DNA from: Planctomycetota bacterium
Lineage (GTDB): Bacteria > Planctomycetota > GCA-002687715
DNA length: 9,174 nucleotides
Direction: 5' to 3'
NCBI GenBank assembly: GCA_013213915.1
Contig: JABSRK010000137.1
Coordinates: forward strand, 1-9,174
Numbering within the stretch: the stretch's first letter is position 1; the number at the start of each line of letters is the position of its first letter. Under the pieces are notes generated by a model. The model ran no database searches. It worked only from the letters and a program-made list of their open reading frames with translations, and was not told where the DNA came from. Positions 1 through 6,827 of this stretch are shown here, in pieces. The translations under genes were made by a program, and so were the position numbers.

Positions 1-535
1 CGTCGCCGTTGCCGTCGTCGTTGGTCGCGCGAGCCCAGACGAACCGCAGGTCGGAGAGGCGGTTGAGGTAGCGGACGACCGCGGCGTTGACCTGGTCCGG
101 TTCTATCCGCGCGAGCTCTGTGACCAGCCGTTCGGCGCGCCGGCACACCGTGCGGCCGAGATGGAGCCACGCGGCCACCCGGGTTCCTCCGGGGAGGACG
201 AATGAGTTGAGCGGTTCGAGGTCGGCGTTGGCCTCGTCGATCCAACCCTCGAGTCGCGTCGTGTAGCCGTCGGTGATGCGCAGGCGGTCACCGGCTTCGC
301 CGGGCACGCTCAGGTCGGAGCCGACATCGAACAGGTCGTTCTGAATCGCGCGTACCCGTTCGTGAAGCGGGGCGTCGATGCCCTCGGTGAGGAGCAGGCC
401 GAGAACGGCCGACAGCTCATCGACGGTGCCGTACGACTGAATGCGGACGTGGTGCTTCTCGACCCTTTCACCGTCGCCGAGGGCGGTGGTGCCGTCGTCA
501 CCCGTCTTCGTGTAGATGCGGCTCAGTCGAACCAT
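1..535 (-). CDS. pduO: PduO-type ATP:cob(I)alamin adenosyltransferase (3' end outside window)
   Basis: Transfers the adenosyl group of ATP to cob(I)alamin, giving adenosylcobalamin (coenzyme B12) in the cytoplasm. I translated 178 codons from ATG at 535 with no stop before the window edge. The N-terminus has the family ATP-binding signature YTKTGDDGTT (residues 8-17), followed by YGTVDELSAVLG (about 35-46), NSFVLPGG (about 111-118), the helix with TVCRRAERL (about 128-136) and YLNRLSDLRFVWAR near residue 160. These cover nearly the whole family, which is usually 180-195 residues, so only about ten C-terminal residues should be missing. The start lies 30 bp after the rfbC stop on the same strand, so the two are probably co-transcribed. 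Only a weak GAGG lies just before the ATG, with poor spacing. The active form could serve methylmalonyl-CoA mutase, a B12-dependent reductase or a diol dehydratase; no such gene is visible here. Family assignment is secure. Confidence 0.95.
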   Translation of the reverse strand, partial: MVRLSRIYTKTGDDGTTALGDGERVEKHHVRIQSYGTVDELSAVLGLLLTEGIDAPLHERVRAIQNDLFDVGSDLSVPGEAGDRLRITDGYTTRLEGWIDEANADLEPLNSFVLPGGTRVAAWLHLGRTVCRRAERLVTELARIEPDQVNAAVVRYLNRLSDLRFVWARATNDDGNGD

Positions 536-565
536 GACCTCATCATAGCCGCCGATGACCCGAGT

Positions 566-1123
566 TCAGCCGTCGAACAGGGGGAGGCGATCCTGGGTGT
601 CCGCGAGGGGGAGGGCTCCCCGGTCCTTGTCAGAGAGGACGGGGTCGGTGATGGGCCAGGGGATGCCGATGGCCGGGTCATCCCACTTGATGCTCAACTC
701 CGCGGTGGGGTCATAGAACTCCGTGCATTTGTACTCGACCTCGGCCGCTTCACTCAGCACGCAGAACCCGTGGGCGAAACCGGGGGGCACCCAGAGCTGG
801 ATGTGGTTCTCGGCGGTGAGCTCGGTAGCGGCATAGCGTCCGAATGTCGGTGACCCGACACGGATATCGACCGCCGCGTCGTAGACCGCGCCGGAGACGA
901 CCCGGATGAGCTTGCCCTGCGCGTTTGCGCCGAGCTGGGCGTGCAGGCCCCGGAGGATCCCCTTGCCCGATTTCGAGTGGTTGTCCTGCACGAACGGCAG
1001 GTCGATGCCGTGTTCGGCGTAACGATCGCGATGCCAACTTTCGAGGAAGAACCCGCGGTGGTCACCGTGCACGGAAGGCTCGATGATGAGGACGCCGGGC
1101 AGGTCGGTCTCGGTTACTCTCAT
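566..1123 (-). CDS. rfbC: dTDP-4-dehydrorhamnose 3,5-epimerase
   Basis: Epimerises C3 and C5 of dTDP-4-keto-6-deoxyglucose, the third step of dTDP-L-rhamnose synthesis for surface polysaccharides; cytoplasmic cupin enzyme. The 185-residue length is normal. Family motifs are in order: GVLIIEP (10-16), DHRGFFLES (21-29), FVQDNHSKS (44-52), LRGLHAQ (58-64) with catalytic His61, AQGKLIRV (68-75), LWVPPGFAHGF (110-120), EYKCTEFY (130-137) with catalytic Tyr131, IKWDDPAIGIPWP (145-157) and LSDKD (163-167), whose final Asp matches the His-Asp dyad. One small oddity is Ala62 in LRGLHxQ, where Tyr or Phe is usual. ATG at 1123 matches the family N-terminus and has no clear Shine-Dalgarno. The gene heads a probable two-gene unit with the adenosyltransferase downstream. 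The companion rfbA, rfbB and rfbD genes are not in the window, so this is a stand-alone copy or sits away from its pathway partners. Confidence 0.96.
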   Translation of the reverse strand: MRVTETDLPGVLIIEPSVHGDHRGFFLESWHRDRYAEHGIDLPFVQDNHSKSGKGILRGLHAQLGANAQGKLIRVVSGAVYDAAVDIRVGSPTFGRYAATELTAENHIQLWVPPGFAHGFCVLSEAAEVEYKCTEFYDPTAELSIKWDDPAIGIPWPITDPVLSDKDRGALPLADTQDRLPLFDG

Positions 1124-1164
1124 GCCGCGTCTATCTTACTGGCGCTTTCGAGCCATACCATCTC
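1124..1164. promoter_or_regulatory. Divergent intergenic region with a shared -10-like box
   Basis: Only 41 bp separate the rfbC and ligase start codons. The only AT-rich patch is TATCTTA at 1132-1138. Read on the plus strand it gives TATCTT (1132-1137, 27 nt before the ligase ATG). Read on the minus strand it gives TAAGAT (1138-1133, 9 nt before the rfbC ATG). Both resemble sigma70 -10 elements, but I see no good -35 at 16-18 bp on either side and no Shine-Dalgarno for either gene. Promoters for both genes must lie here or inside the opposite coding region. The box is suggestive, not proven. Confidence 0.35.
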
Positions 1165-2784
1165 ATGGAACCGATCCACGACGTCACCCAGGGAATGCTG
1201 ATCGAGCGTCTCGGGGCCACCCACGGTGACCGTGAGGCGCTCGTGTACCCGCAGCGTGGGTTGCGATGGACGTATGCCGACCTCGACGCGCGTAGCCTGG
1301 CGCTTGCCAGGGGCCTGCTCGCCATCGGGATCGAGCCCGGAGACCACGTCTGCGTCTGGGCGGACAATCGGCCGGACTGGGTCCCGTTCCAGTTCGCCAT
1401 CGCCCGGGTAGGCGGGGTGCTCGTCACCGCCAACACGGCCCTGACTGCTCCCGAGATCACCTATCTGCTCGGGCAGAGCAGGACCCGCATGGTGGTTTGT
1501 TCCCCGGGTCGAGAGGGGGAGGAGTACCTCGACGTGCTGGCCGGGCTGCTCGCGGCCGGCAGCCTCGACAGGCTCGCACACGTGGCCGTCATGGAGGGGA
1601 CGCCCCGTGGCGGGATGATCTCGGTCGATCAACTGGTCGCCGAAGGGGAGGCGGTGGCCGCGAGCGCCGTGCACCAGCGATGTGCGAACACACCGCTGGA
1701 CGCACCGGCCAATATCCAATACACGTCGGGCACGACCGGATTTCCCAAGGGGGTCGTGCTCTCGCACAGGAACCTGGTGGAGAACGCGTACGCAGGTGCG
1801 GTCACAGGGGGGATGGTTGACGGCGATGTCATGATGCTCATGGTGCCGCTGTTTCACTGCTTCGGTTGCTCCGTGGTGGTGCTCGGGGCCACCACCCATC
1901 CGACGCCCATCGTCGCGCTCCAGCGGTTCGATCCTGGTGCCGTCCTCGAGGCCATAGAAGCCGAGCGCGTGACGCTGATCCATGGCGTGCCGGCCATGTT
2001 CCAGGCGCTGCTGGCGCATCCAGACGTGGCCACGCGCGACCTGTCGTCTTTGCGATCCGGGATCGTGGCCGGCTCCATGTGTCCCGAGCCCCTCATGCGC
2101 CGTATCCACGACGATCTGGGAGTCGGCGGCGCCCTGGCTGCGTATGGCCTGACCGAGGCGTCCCCCGGCGTGACGATTTCCAATCACGACGCACCGATCG
2201 AGCAGCGGCTCGGATCCGTGGGCATCCCGTTCGCGGGTGTGCGTCTGCGGATCGTAGATCCGGCGACGGATGAAGAACTAGGGGCCGGCGATACGGGAGA
2301 GGTCCTCGTCCACGGTCCGAACGTCATGTTGGGCTACTTCGACGATCCCGAGGCCACAGCGGCGGTCATCACAGAAGAGGGTTGGTTGCGGACGGGAGAC
2401 CTGGGCTTCATCGATGAGGTCGGTGCGTTGCACATCGCGGGACGGATCAAGGAGCTGGTGATTCGCGGTGGCGAAAACGTGTTCCCGGGGGAGGTGGAGG
2501 ACGCGTTGCGGACACACGAGGACGTGGCGGATGCGGCCGTGTTCGGCGTCGATGACGAGCGCCTCGGTGAGGAGGTGGCCGCGGCGGTAGTGCTCCGCCC
2601 CGGAGGTCACGCGGATGCCGCTGCGTTGACGGAGTGGCTCGCGTCGAGGCTCGCGACCTACAAGCACCCGCGGCAGTGGATGTTCGTCGAGGGGTTCCCG
2701 CTGACGGCGTCTGGGAAGGTGCAGAAATTCAAGCTGCGCCAGATCGCCGAGGCGGAGGAGTCACGGCCACCGGAACCGGCTTAG
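1165..2784 (+). CDS. AMP-forming acyl-CoA synthetase/ligase (FadD-like)
   Basis: Activates a carboxylic acid with ATP to an acyl-adenylate and then forms the acyl-CoA thioester. The 539 residues contain all core motifs of the ANL superfamily: P-loop YTSGTTGFPKG (186-196), PLFHCFG, AYGLTE (326-331), GWLRTGD (406-412) with the ribose-binding Asp412, the hinge and A8 loop GRIKELVIRGGENVFPGEVE (426-445), and the C-terminal ASGKVQK (515-521) whose Lys518 is the adenylation lysine. The N-terminal part (36-92) has the usual TYADLD and NRPDWV segments. Length and motif order fit medium- or long-chain fatty acyl-CoA ligases, with a role in fatty-acid degradation or lipid building. Substrate chain length cannot be read from the sequence, and an aryl- or short-chain acid is possible. 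Start ATG at 1165 gives the expected N-terminus; no Shine-Dalgarno precedes it. The gene stands alone, divergent from rfbC and followed by GC-rich hairpins. Confidence 0.93.
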   Translation: MEPIHDVTQGMLIERLGATHGDREALVYPQRGLRWTYADLDARSLALARGLLAIGIEPGDHVCVWADNRPDWVPFQFAIARVGGVLVTANTALTAPEITYLLGQSRTRMVVCSPGREGEEYLDVLAGLLAAGSLDRLAHVAVMEGTPRGGMISVDQLVAEGEAVAASAVHQRCANTPLDAPANIQYTSGTTGFPKGVVLSHRNLVENAYAGAVTGGMVDGDVMMLMVPLFHCFGCSVVVLGATTHPTPIVALQRFDPGAVLEAIEAERVTLIHGVPAMFQALLAHPDVATRDLSSLRSGIVAGSMCPEPLMRRIHDDLGVGGALAAYGLTEASPGVTISNHDAPIEQRLGSVGIPFAGVRLRIVDPATDEELGAGDTGEVLVHGPNVMLGYFDDPEATAAVITEEGWLRTGDLGFIDEVGALHIAGRIKELVIRGGENVFPGEVEDALRTHEDVADAAVFGVDDERLGEEVAAAVVLRPGGHADAAALTEWLASRLATYKHPRQWMFVEGFPLTASGKVQKFKLRQIAEAEESRPPEPA

Positions 2785-2817
2785 AGGCGGCACCCGACGG
2801 TCCAGGGGAGGAGGACG

Positions 2818-2852
2818 CCACCGCCCCCGCCCCTTGATGGGGTCGGGGGTGG
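2818..2852 (+). terminator. GC-rich hairpin after the acyl-CoA ligase gene
   Basis: The arms 2821-2833 and 2839-2852 can pair: CCCC with GGGG, then G with C around a single bulged T at 2843, then five C:G pairs, one G:T pair and two further C:G pairs, enclosing the 5-nt loop TTGAT. It starts 33 bp after the ligase stop. There is no T-run after it, so it is not a textbook intrinsic terminator. It may stabilise the mRNA 3' end or act in GC-rich, non-canonical termination. Confidence 0.45.
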
Positions 2853-2868
2853 AATCTACAGGGGGCCT

Positions 2869-2889
2869 GGGACACCGATGCGGTGTCCC
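2869..2889 (+). terminator. Perfect 9-bp inverted repeat with 3-nt loop
   Basis: GGGACACCG (2869-2877) and CGGTGTCCC (2881-2889) are exact reverse complements separated by ATG. It lies 16 bp beyond the first hairpin and about 100 bp before the next start codon. The following bases are only mildly T-rich (TTTCCGATTT at 2898-2907). It could be the second half of a tandem terminator or, being a near-perfect palindrome upstream of a gene, an operator. I favour termination because of the neighbouring hairpin. Confidence 0.45.
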
Positions 2890-2979
2890 CCGTGCGTTTC
2901 CGATTTCCTGAACTGAACCGCGCGTTCCCTCGCTCCGTCAGAGAGAATCAGAAACGGGGTCCGCGCCGCCCCGGTGTTT

Positions 2980-2985
2980 GGAGGA
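2980..2985 (+). promoter_or_regulatory. Shine-Dalgarno GGAGGA that fixes the start at 2992
   Basis: GGAGGA lies 6 nt before ATG 2992. An in-frame GTG at 2974 exists, but it would place this ribosome site inside the coding sequence and put six extra residues ahead of the signal peptide. The ATG is therefore the preferred start. This is one of the few strong ribosome sites in the window. Confidence 0.8.
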
Positions 2986-2991
2986 ACCTGG

Positions 2992-4962
2992 ATGATTGGA
3001 TGTCGCGCTCTGCTGATCCTGCTCGTGGCGGTCGCGGCGTTGCCGGCCCAGATTGGCGACCTCGACCCGTTGGTAGTGGAGATCCTCGACGCCGAGGATC
3101 GCCGCCTTGGGGGCACGGGCCTCCCCATTCTCTTTCGGGGGAAGCGGCCCACGTCCATCGAGCAGCTCCAGGGGTGGATGCGCGTGGTCGCGGCGCCGGC
3201 CGAGGAGGAAAACCAGGACCGGGATGCGTCCGTCGTCCTGCCCCCGTCCCCGCGGTATCCGAAGACCCAGCACCCCTCCAACCGCATGCTCGTGATCCGT
3301 TGCTCTCCCCACCAGGACGCAGCGTGGGTTCAGGCCGTCGTACAGGCTGCGTGGGTTCTGCCGTGGCGAGGGCTCCCCGACCAGGTCCAGGCGAGTCCCC
3401 TCATCCAGGATGTTCGCATCGGCCTGCTGGACAAGAACACCCGTACGCCGGTGGCCGTCTCGCGCACGATCCGGAACAAGGCGGACGGCACGCGGTCGCG
3501 TTGCGTGGAGTTGTTGCTACGGATCTTCGCGCAGGAACCTCACCCGCCCACCACCCGTCCGGTGGTGCTCCAGTTGGGGACCTACACCCGCCCCCTGGGG
3601 ACGATCAACGGGTATCGCCTCCATCCCACCAACGCGGACGCCGCCAAGTTCGACTACGAGCCCCGGCTGCTCGGTTTCCGATTCCGGGAGAAGATGGGAG
3701 CGATTCGCAAGGACGACCCGGACGCACAGATCAAGGTCATCGCGAATCCGCGCGTGCCGTTTGTTGTCCTCCACAGCGTGCTGCAGCTCATTGACGCGAA
3801 CGAATTGGCGGCGGTGTTCGACGGATACGTGAGCCTGCGCACGATCCGATCCTTGTCACGTTCCTACATCGACCACGAGGAGCCTCCCTCCGATCCGGCA
3901 ACGACGCCGCCGTCCGGCCAACCAGCTCCTGGCCAGGGGGCCGCGGATCAACCAGCCGTTCAGCGGGCCGTGGATCTCGGTCTCGCGTGGCTGCTGCGAT
4001 CCCAGTCGCAGGACGGCCGATGGGACGCGGACGGATTTGTCCATGTCGGCGTCGATGGCATGCTGAAGGGGCACGGCACCCAGGACGTCGGTGTCACCGG
4101 CCTCGTTCTCCTCGCCCTCGATGCGTCGGGTCATGGCGCAGAGACGAAGGGGTCGTACGCGGAGGCCATCCAGTCCGGTTTGAAGTGGCTCGTGGCCCAG
4201 CAGGATGGGGAGGGCGGCATCGGCTTGCGGGCCGACTCCCAGTTCTCTTACGGCCATGCGGTAGCGGCCCAGGCGATCATCAAGGCGTATGGACGCACGG
4301 GGGCCACCTGGCTGAAGACCGCCGCCCGCAAGGCGACGCGGTTCATTCTGGACGCGCAGAATCCGTATCGGGCCTGGCGCTATGGCGTGCGGCCGGGTGA
4401 CAACGACTCCCACGTCACCAGCTGGATGCTCGCTGCCCTCGTCGCCGCGAAGGCCGCCGACCTTGAGGTGACCGTGAGCAGCCTCAAATATGCGCTCGAT
4501 TACCTGGACGCCCTCACGGACCAGGAGACCGGCCGCACCGGTTACATCAAGCGTGGCGAGCGACCGGTGCGCGCCCAGGGTCGCCGCCTGAGCTTCCCCG
4601 CGGAGGCGTCCGAGGCCCTGACCGCGGCGGCCATGTGGTGCCGCCTCACGTTGAAGCCGGAGACCACCGACGCCTTCATCACCCGTGCGGGGGCCGAACT
4701 CTTCTCCGAGTGTCTTCCCACCTGGGACGCGACCGGGTCCGTCGACATGATCTACTGGTACTGGGGAACGCGAACGCTGAAGGTGCTCGGCGGTCCCCCC
4801 TGGGAGGTCTGGCGGCGTCGCCTGACGCACGAACTCCTCCAACACCAGGTGGCTGAGGGAGACCACGCTGGGGGCTTCCGCCCCGTCGGGGCTTGGGGAT
4901 CGGAAGGGGGCGCGGTCTACAGCACCGCGCTGATGACCCATACCCTGGCGTTGCTGAAGTGA
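2992..4962 (+). CDS. Secreted protein: two ExbD/TolR-like domains plus prenyltransferase/squalene-cyclase-type toroid
   Basis: 656 residues. Residues 1-19 form a signal peptide (Arg5, hydrophobic 6-17, likely cleavage at LPA-Gln20). Residues 25-148 read like an ExbD/TolR periplasmic domain: a strand LVVEILD, then GKRPTSIEQLQGWMRVVA (50-67), then NRMLVIRCSPHQDAAWVQAVV (98-118) and VRIGLL. Residues 186-283 look like a second copy ending in QIKVIANPRVPFVVLHSVLQ (246-265) and VFDGYVSL. A Pro/Ser/Gln-rich linker follows (297-322). Residues 323-656 form an alpha-alpha toroid with repeated glycine-rich turns: SQSQDGRWD (337-345), QQDGEGGIGLRADSQFSYGH (403-422), NPYRAWRYGVRPGDNDSHVTSW (from 457), and a final GGFRPVGAWGSEGGAVYSTALMT. 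This fold occurs in squalene cyclases and in many non-enzymatic secreted planctomycete proteins. I see no convincing DxDD acid motif, so terpene cyclase activity is unlikely. Function unknown; a periplasmic scaffold or binding role is inference. The toroid call is strong; the ExbD-like call rests on pattern recognition. Confidence 0.85.
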   Translation: MIGCRALLILLVAVAALPAQIGDLDPLVVEILDAEDRRLGGTGLPILFRGKRPTSIEQLQGWMRVVAAPAEEENQDRDASVVLPPSPRYPKTQHPSNRMLVIRCSPHQDAAWVQAVVQAAWVLPWRGLPDQVQASPLIQDVRIGLLDKNTRTPVAVSRTIRNKADGTRSRCVELLLRIFAQEPHPPTTRPVVLQLGTYTRPLGTINGYRLHPTNADAAKFDYEPRLLGFRFREKMGAIRKDDPDAQIKVIANPRVPFVVLHSVLQLIDANELAAVFDGYVSLRTIRSLSRSYIDHEEPPSDPATTPPSGQPAPGQGAADQPAVQRAVDLGLAWLLRSQSQDGRWDADGFVHVGVDGMLKGHGTQDVGVTGLVLLALDASGHGAETKGSYAEAIQSGLKWLVAQQDGEGGIGLRADSQFSYGHAVAAQAIIKAYGRTGATWLKTAARKATRFILDAQNPYRAWRYGVRPGDNDSHVTSWMLAALVAAKAADLEVTVSSLKYALDYLDALTDQETGRTGYIKRGERPVRAQGRRLSFPAEASEALTAAAMWCRLTLKPETTDAFITRAGAELFSECLPTWDATGSVDMIYWYWGTRTLKVLGGPPWEVWRRRLTHELLQHQVAEGDHAGGFRPVGAWGSEGGAVYSTALMTHTLALLK

Positions 4963-4981
4963 CCGACAAGGCGGCGTAGCC

Positions 4982-4989
4982 GTTATCCT
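4982..4989 (+). promoter_or_regulatory. Possible -10 region GTTATCCT upstream of tatD
   Basis: The 48-bp gap before tatD contains TATCCT (4984-4989), 21 nt before the start codon. No convincing -35 sits at standard spacing; GTGACC at 4959-4964 is 19 bp away. The near-identical string GTTACCCT occurs at 8257-8264, 30 nt before another start codon. tatD could instead be read through from the gene upstream. Weak evidence. Confidence 0.2.
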
Positions 4990-5010
4990 CACCCGCGGCA
5001 GCTCAGCCCC

Positions 5011-5793
5011 ATGATCGACATCGGCGCCAATCTGACCAATCGCGCGTTCCGCTCCGACCTGGATGCGGTCATGGCGCGCGCCGCGGATGCCGGGGTGACC
5101 GGGATTTTCGTGACCGGAACCAGCGTCGAGGGTAGTCGCGCGGCCTCCGAGCTCGCGGCGACACGTCCCGGCTACCTGTGGTCAACCGCAGGGGTCCATC
5201 CCCACGACGCCAAGACCTGCGACGAGATGACCCTGGACGCGTTGCGCGCCCTGGCATCGGCGGACCACGTTCGCGCCATCGGCGAGTGCGGGCTCGATTT
5301 CAACCGGGACTTTTCACCGCGGCCCGTGCAGGAGCAGTGGTTCGATGCTCAGCTCGCCCTCGCTGCCGAGCTCGGCCTCCCCGTGTTCCTCCACGAACGG
5401 GACGCGTCGGTGCGGTTCGCTGACATCCTTCGTCCGTGGCGCGACCGGCTGCCCGGCGCGGTCGTCCACTGCTTCACAGGCGACGGGGAGGCCCTCCGTG
5501 CCTACCTGGACCTGGATTGCCACATCGGCATCACGGGTTGGATCTGCGACGAGCGCCGCGGAACCCACCTGAGGGACCTGGCAAAGACGGTCCCAGCGGA
5601 CCGTCTCATGGCGGAGACCGACGCCCCCTACCTTTTGCCGCGGGACCTGGATCCCAAGCCCAAGACCCGGCGCAACGAGCCCATGCACCTGCCTCACGTC
5701 ATCCGCACCCTCGCGGCGTGCGCCGGGCGTCCGTACGACGATGTCGTCGCGGAGACCACCCGTACCGCACGGGGGTTCTTCGGTCTCGCTTGA
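5011..5793 (+). CDS. tatD: TatD family metal-dependent DNase/hydrolase
   Basis: 260 residues, closely resembling E. coli TatD from end to end as I remember it. TatD is a cytoplasmic TIM-barrel metallohydrolase with 3'-5' exonuclease activity, linked to DNA repair and quality control; it is not a component of Tat export. Visible family blocks: MIDIGANLT (1-9), WSTAGVHPHD (57-66), AIGECGLDFNRDFS (89-102), PVFLHERDA (124-132), AVVHCFTG (150-157), IGITGWICDERRG (172-184), AETDAPYLLPRDL (201-213) and RRNEPMHLPH (220-229). Likely metal ligands are Glu92, His128, His153 and Asp204. The N-terminal HxH found in many TatD-family members is replaced by DIGAN, as in TatD proper (E. coli has DIGVN), so this is not a defect and points to the TatD rather than YcfH/YjjV subgroup. 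Start ATG 5011 matches the family N-terminus; no Shine-Dalgarno is visible. mdh follows after 31 bp. Confidence 0.95.
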   Translation: MIDIGANLTNRAFRSDLDAVMARAADAGVTGIFVTGTSVEGSRAASELAATRPGYLWSTAGVHPHDAKTCDEMTLDALRALASADHVRAIGECGLDFNRDFSPRPVQEQWFDAQLALAAELGLPVFLHERDASVRFADILRPWRDRLPGAVVHCFTGDGEALRAYLDLDCHIGITGWICDERRGTHLRDLAKTVPADRLMAETDAPYLLPRDLDPKPKTRRNEPMHLPHVIRTLAACAGRPYDDVVAETTRTARGFFGLA

Positions 5794-5818
5794 GTCCACC
5801 TGGACGCAGTCGTATGTT
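5790..5818 (+). promoter_or_regulatory. Promoter for mdh, probably giving a leaderless mRNA
   Basis: TTGAGT (5790-5795) and TATGTT (5813-5818) are separated by exactly 17 bp, and each matches the sigma70 consensus at 4 of 6 positions. The -10 ends 6 nt before the mdh ATG at 5825, so the expected transcription start falls on or next to the ATG. The -35 overlaps the tatD stop codon. No Shine-Dalgarno precedes mdh, as expected for leaderless translation. Confidence 0.45.
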
Positions 5819-5824
5819 CCGGTC

Positions 5825-6811
5825 ATGACGTCCCCCATTCGTGTTGCCGTGACCGGTGCCGCCGGCCAGATCTGCTACAGCCTGCTTCCCCGTATCGCCG
5901 CCGGCGAGATGTTCGGTAAGGATCAGCCGGTGATCCTGCAACTGCTCGAGATCCCGGTGGAGAAGGTGGTCGCCGCCATGGGTGGCGTCGCCATGGAGCT
6001 GGATGACTGCGCCTTTCCGCTTCTCGCGGGTATCGAGATGTCGGACGACCCCATGGTCGCGTTCAAGGATGCGGACTGGTGTCTGCTCGTCGGCAGCAAG
6101 CCCCGTGGACCGGGGATGGAGCGCGCCGATCTCCTGAAAGACAACGGGCGGATCTTCGTCGGCCAGGGCGACGCCATCGACGCGGTCGCGGCGGACGGCT
6201 GCAAGGTCGCCGTCGTGGGCAACCCCTGCAACAGCAACGTCATGATCGCGGCCAACCGCTGCGCGCGCATCCCCGACGAGAACTTCACCGCCATGACGCG
6301 CCTGGACCAGCCCCGCGCGGCGCCCCAGCTGGCGAAGAAGGCGGGTGTTCCGGTCACCGACGTCGAGGGCATCATCATCTACGGCAACCACAGCCCGACC
6401 ATGTATCCCGACTTCTTCAACGCCAGGATCGGCGGGCGTCCTGTGACTGAGGTGATCACCGACCAGTCCTGGCTCGAGACCGAGTTCATCCCGAGCGTCG
6501 GCAAGCGCGGCGCCGCCATCATTGCTGCGCGGGGGCTGTCCAGCGCGGCCAGCGCCGCGAACGCCCTCATCGATCACGTCCGCGCCCTCATCACCCCGGG
6601 AGACACGGTGCACTCCATCGCCTGCAAGAGCGACGGCAGCTACGGCTTCTCCGAGGGCGTCTGGGCCAGCGTCCCCGTGCGCACCACGGGGAACGGGACC
6701 TACGAGGTGATCGGCGACATGCCGCAGAACGCGTTCGCCCAGGAGAAGCTGGGCCTCACCAACGACGAGCTCGTGGGTGAGCGCGACACGGTGGCCGAAC
6801 TGCTGCAGTAG
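5825..6811 (+). CDS. mdh: NAD-dependent malate dehydrogenase
   Basis: Interconverts malate and oxaloacetate in the TCA cycle; cytoplasmic. 328 residues, the usual length. Residues 6-16 (RVAVTGAAGQI) are the Rossmann glycine motif, and Glu42 at the end of the second strand (LQLLEIP) fits NAD rather than NADP. Substrate and catalytic residues are all present: Arg94 and Arg100 in PRGPGMER (93-100), Asn133 in GNPCNSN (132-138), Asp161 and Arg164 in TRLDQPRA (158-165), and catalytic His189 in GNHSPTMYPD (187-196). The type matches the cytosolic or actinobacterial-like MDH group (GAAGQI, MELDDCAFPLLAGI, SSAASAANA), not the shorter LDH-like bacterial MDH. The frame is open further upstream, but starts there would overlap tatD and add an unrelated leader. 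ATG 5825 gives the family N-terminus MTSPIRVAVTGAAG. Convergent with the peptidase gene, 16 bp away. Confidence 0.95.
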   Translation: MTSPIRVAVTGAAGQICYSLLPRIAAGEMFGKDQPVILQLLEIPVEKVVAAMGGVAMELDDCAFPLLAGIEMSDDPMVAFKDADWCLLVGSKPRGPGMERADLLKDNGRIFVGQGDAIDAVAADGCKVAVVGNPCNSNVMIAANRCARIPDENFTAMTRLDQPRAAPQLAKKAGVPVTDVEGIIIYGNHSPTMYPDFFNARIGGRPVTEVITDQSWLETEFIPSVGKRGAAIIAARGLSSAASAANALIDHVRALITPGDTVHSIACKSDGSYGFSEGVWASVPVRTTGNGTYEVIGDMPQNAFAQEKLGLTNDELVGERDTVAELLQ

Positions 6812-6827
6812 CTTCGATGGGGCGGCC

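Noticed and set aside
362..853. 163-codon plus-strand open frame over pduO and rfbC
   Set aside because: Antisense to two genes with clear catalytic motifs; no independent evidence.
1120..2187. 355-codon open frame on the minus strand opposite the acyl-CoA ligase
   Set aside because: It lies entirely antisense to a gene with complete family motifs; its His/Arg/Gly-rich translation is typical of the shadow frame of a high-GC gene.
2883..3794. 303-codon plus-strand open frame overlapping the start of the toroid gene
   Set aside because: It is a different frame across the intergenic hairpin and the real gene; Pro/Arg/Gly-rich, with no ribosome site and no domain.
2992..4962. Calling the toroid protein a squalene-hopene cyclase
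   Set aside because: It has a signal peptide, a short toroid and no convincing DxDD catalytic motif; the fold alone does not imply cyclase activity.
3856..4992. 378-codon minus-strand open frame opposite the toroid protein
   Set aside because: Antisense shadow with Arg/Gly-rich low-complexity composition and no recognisable motif; the plus-strand frame carries a signal peptide, a ribosome site and repeat motifs.
5011..5793. TatD as part of a Tat protein-export operon
   Set aside because: TatD is a metallo-nuclease named for its operon position in E. coli; no tatA, tatB or tatC is present here.
5741..5824. Upstream in-frame start for mdh at 5741
   Set aside because: It would overlap the tatD reading frame and add 28 residues unrelated to the MDH family; ATG 5825 gives the correct N-terminus.
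5699..6613. 304-codon minus-strand open frame opposite mdh and the end of tatD
   Set aside because: Spans two well-supported genes on the other strand and shows no motif; explained by GC-rich codon bias.
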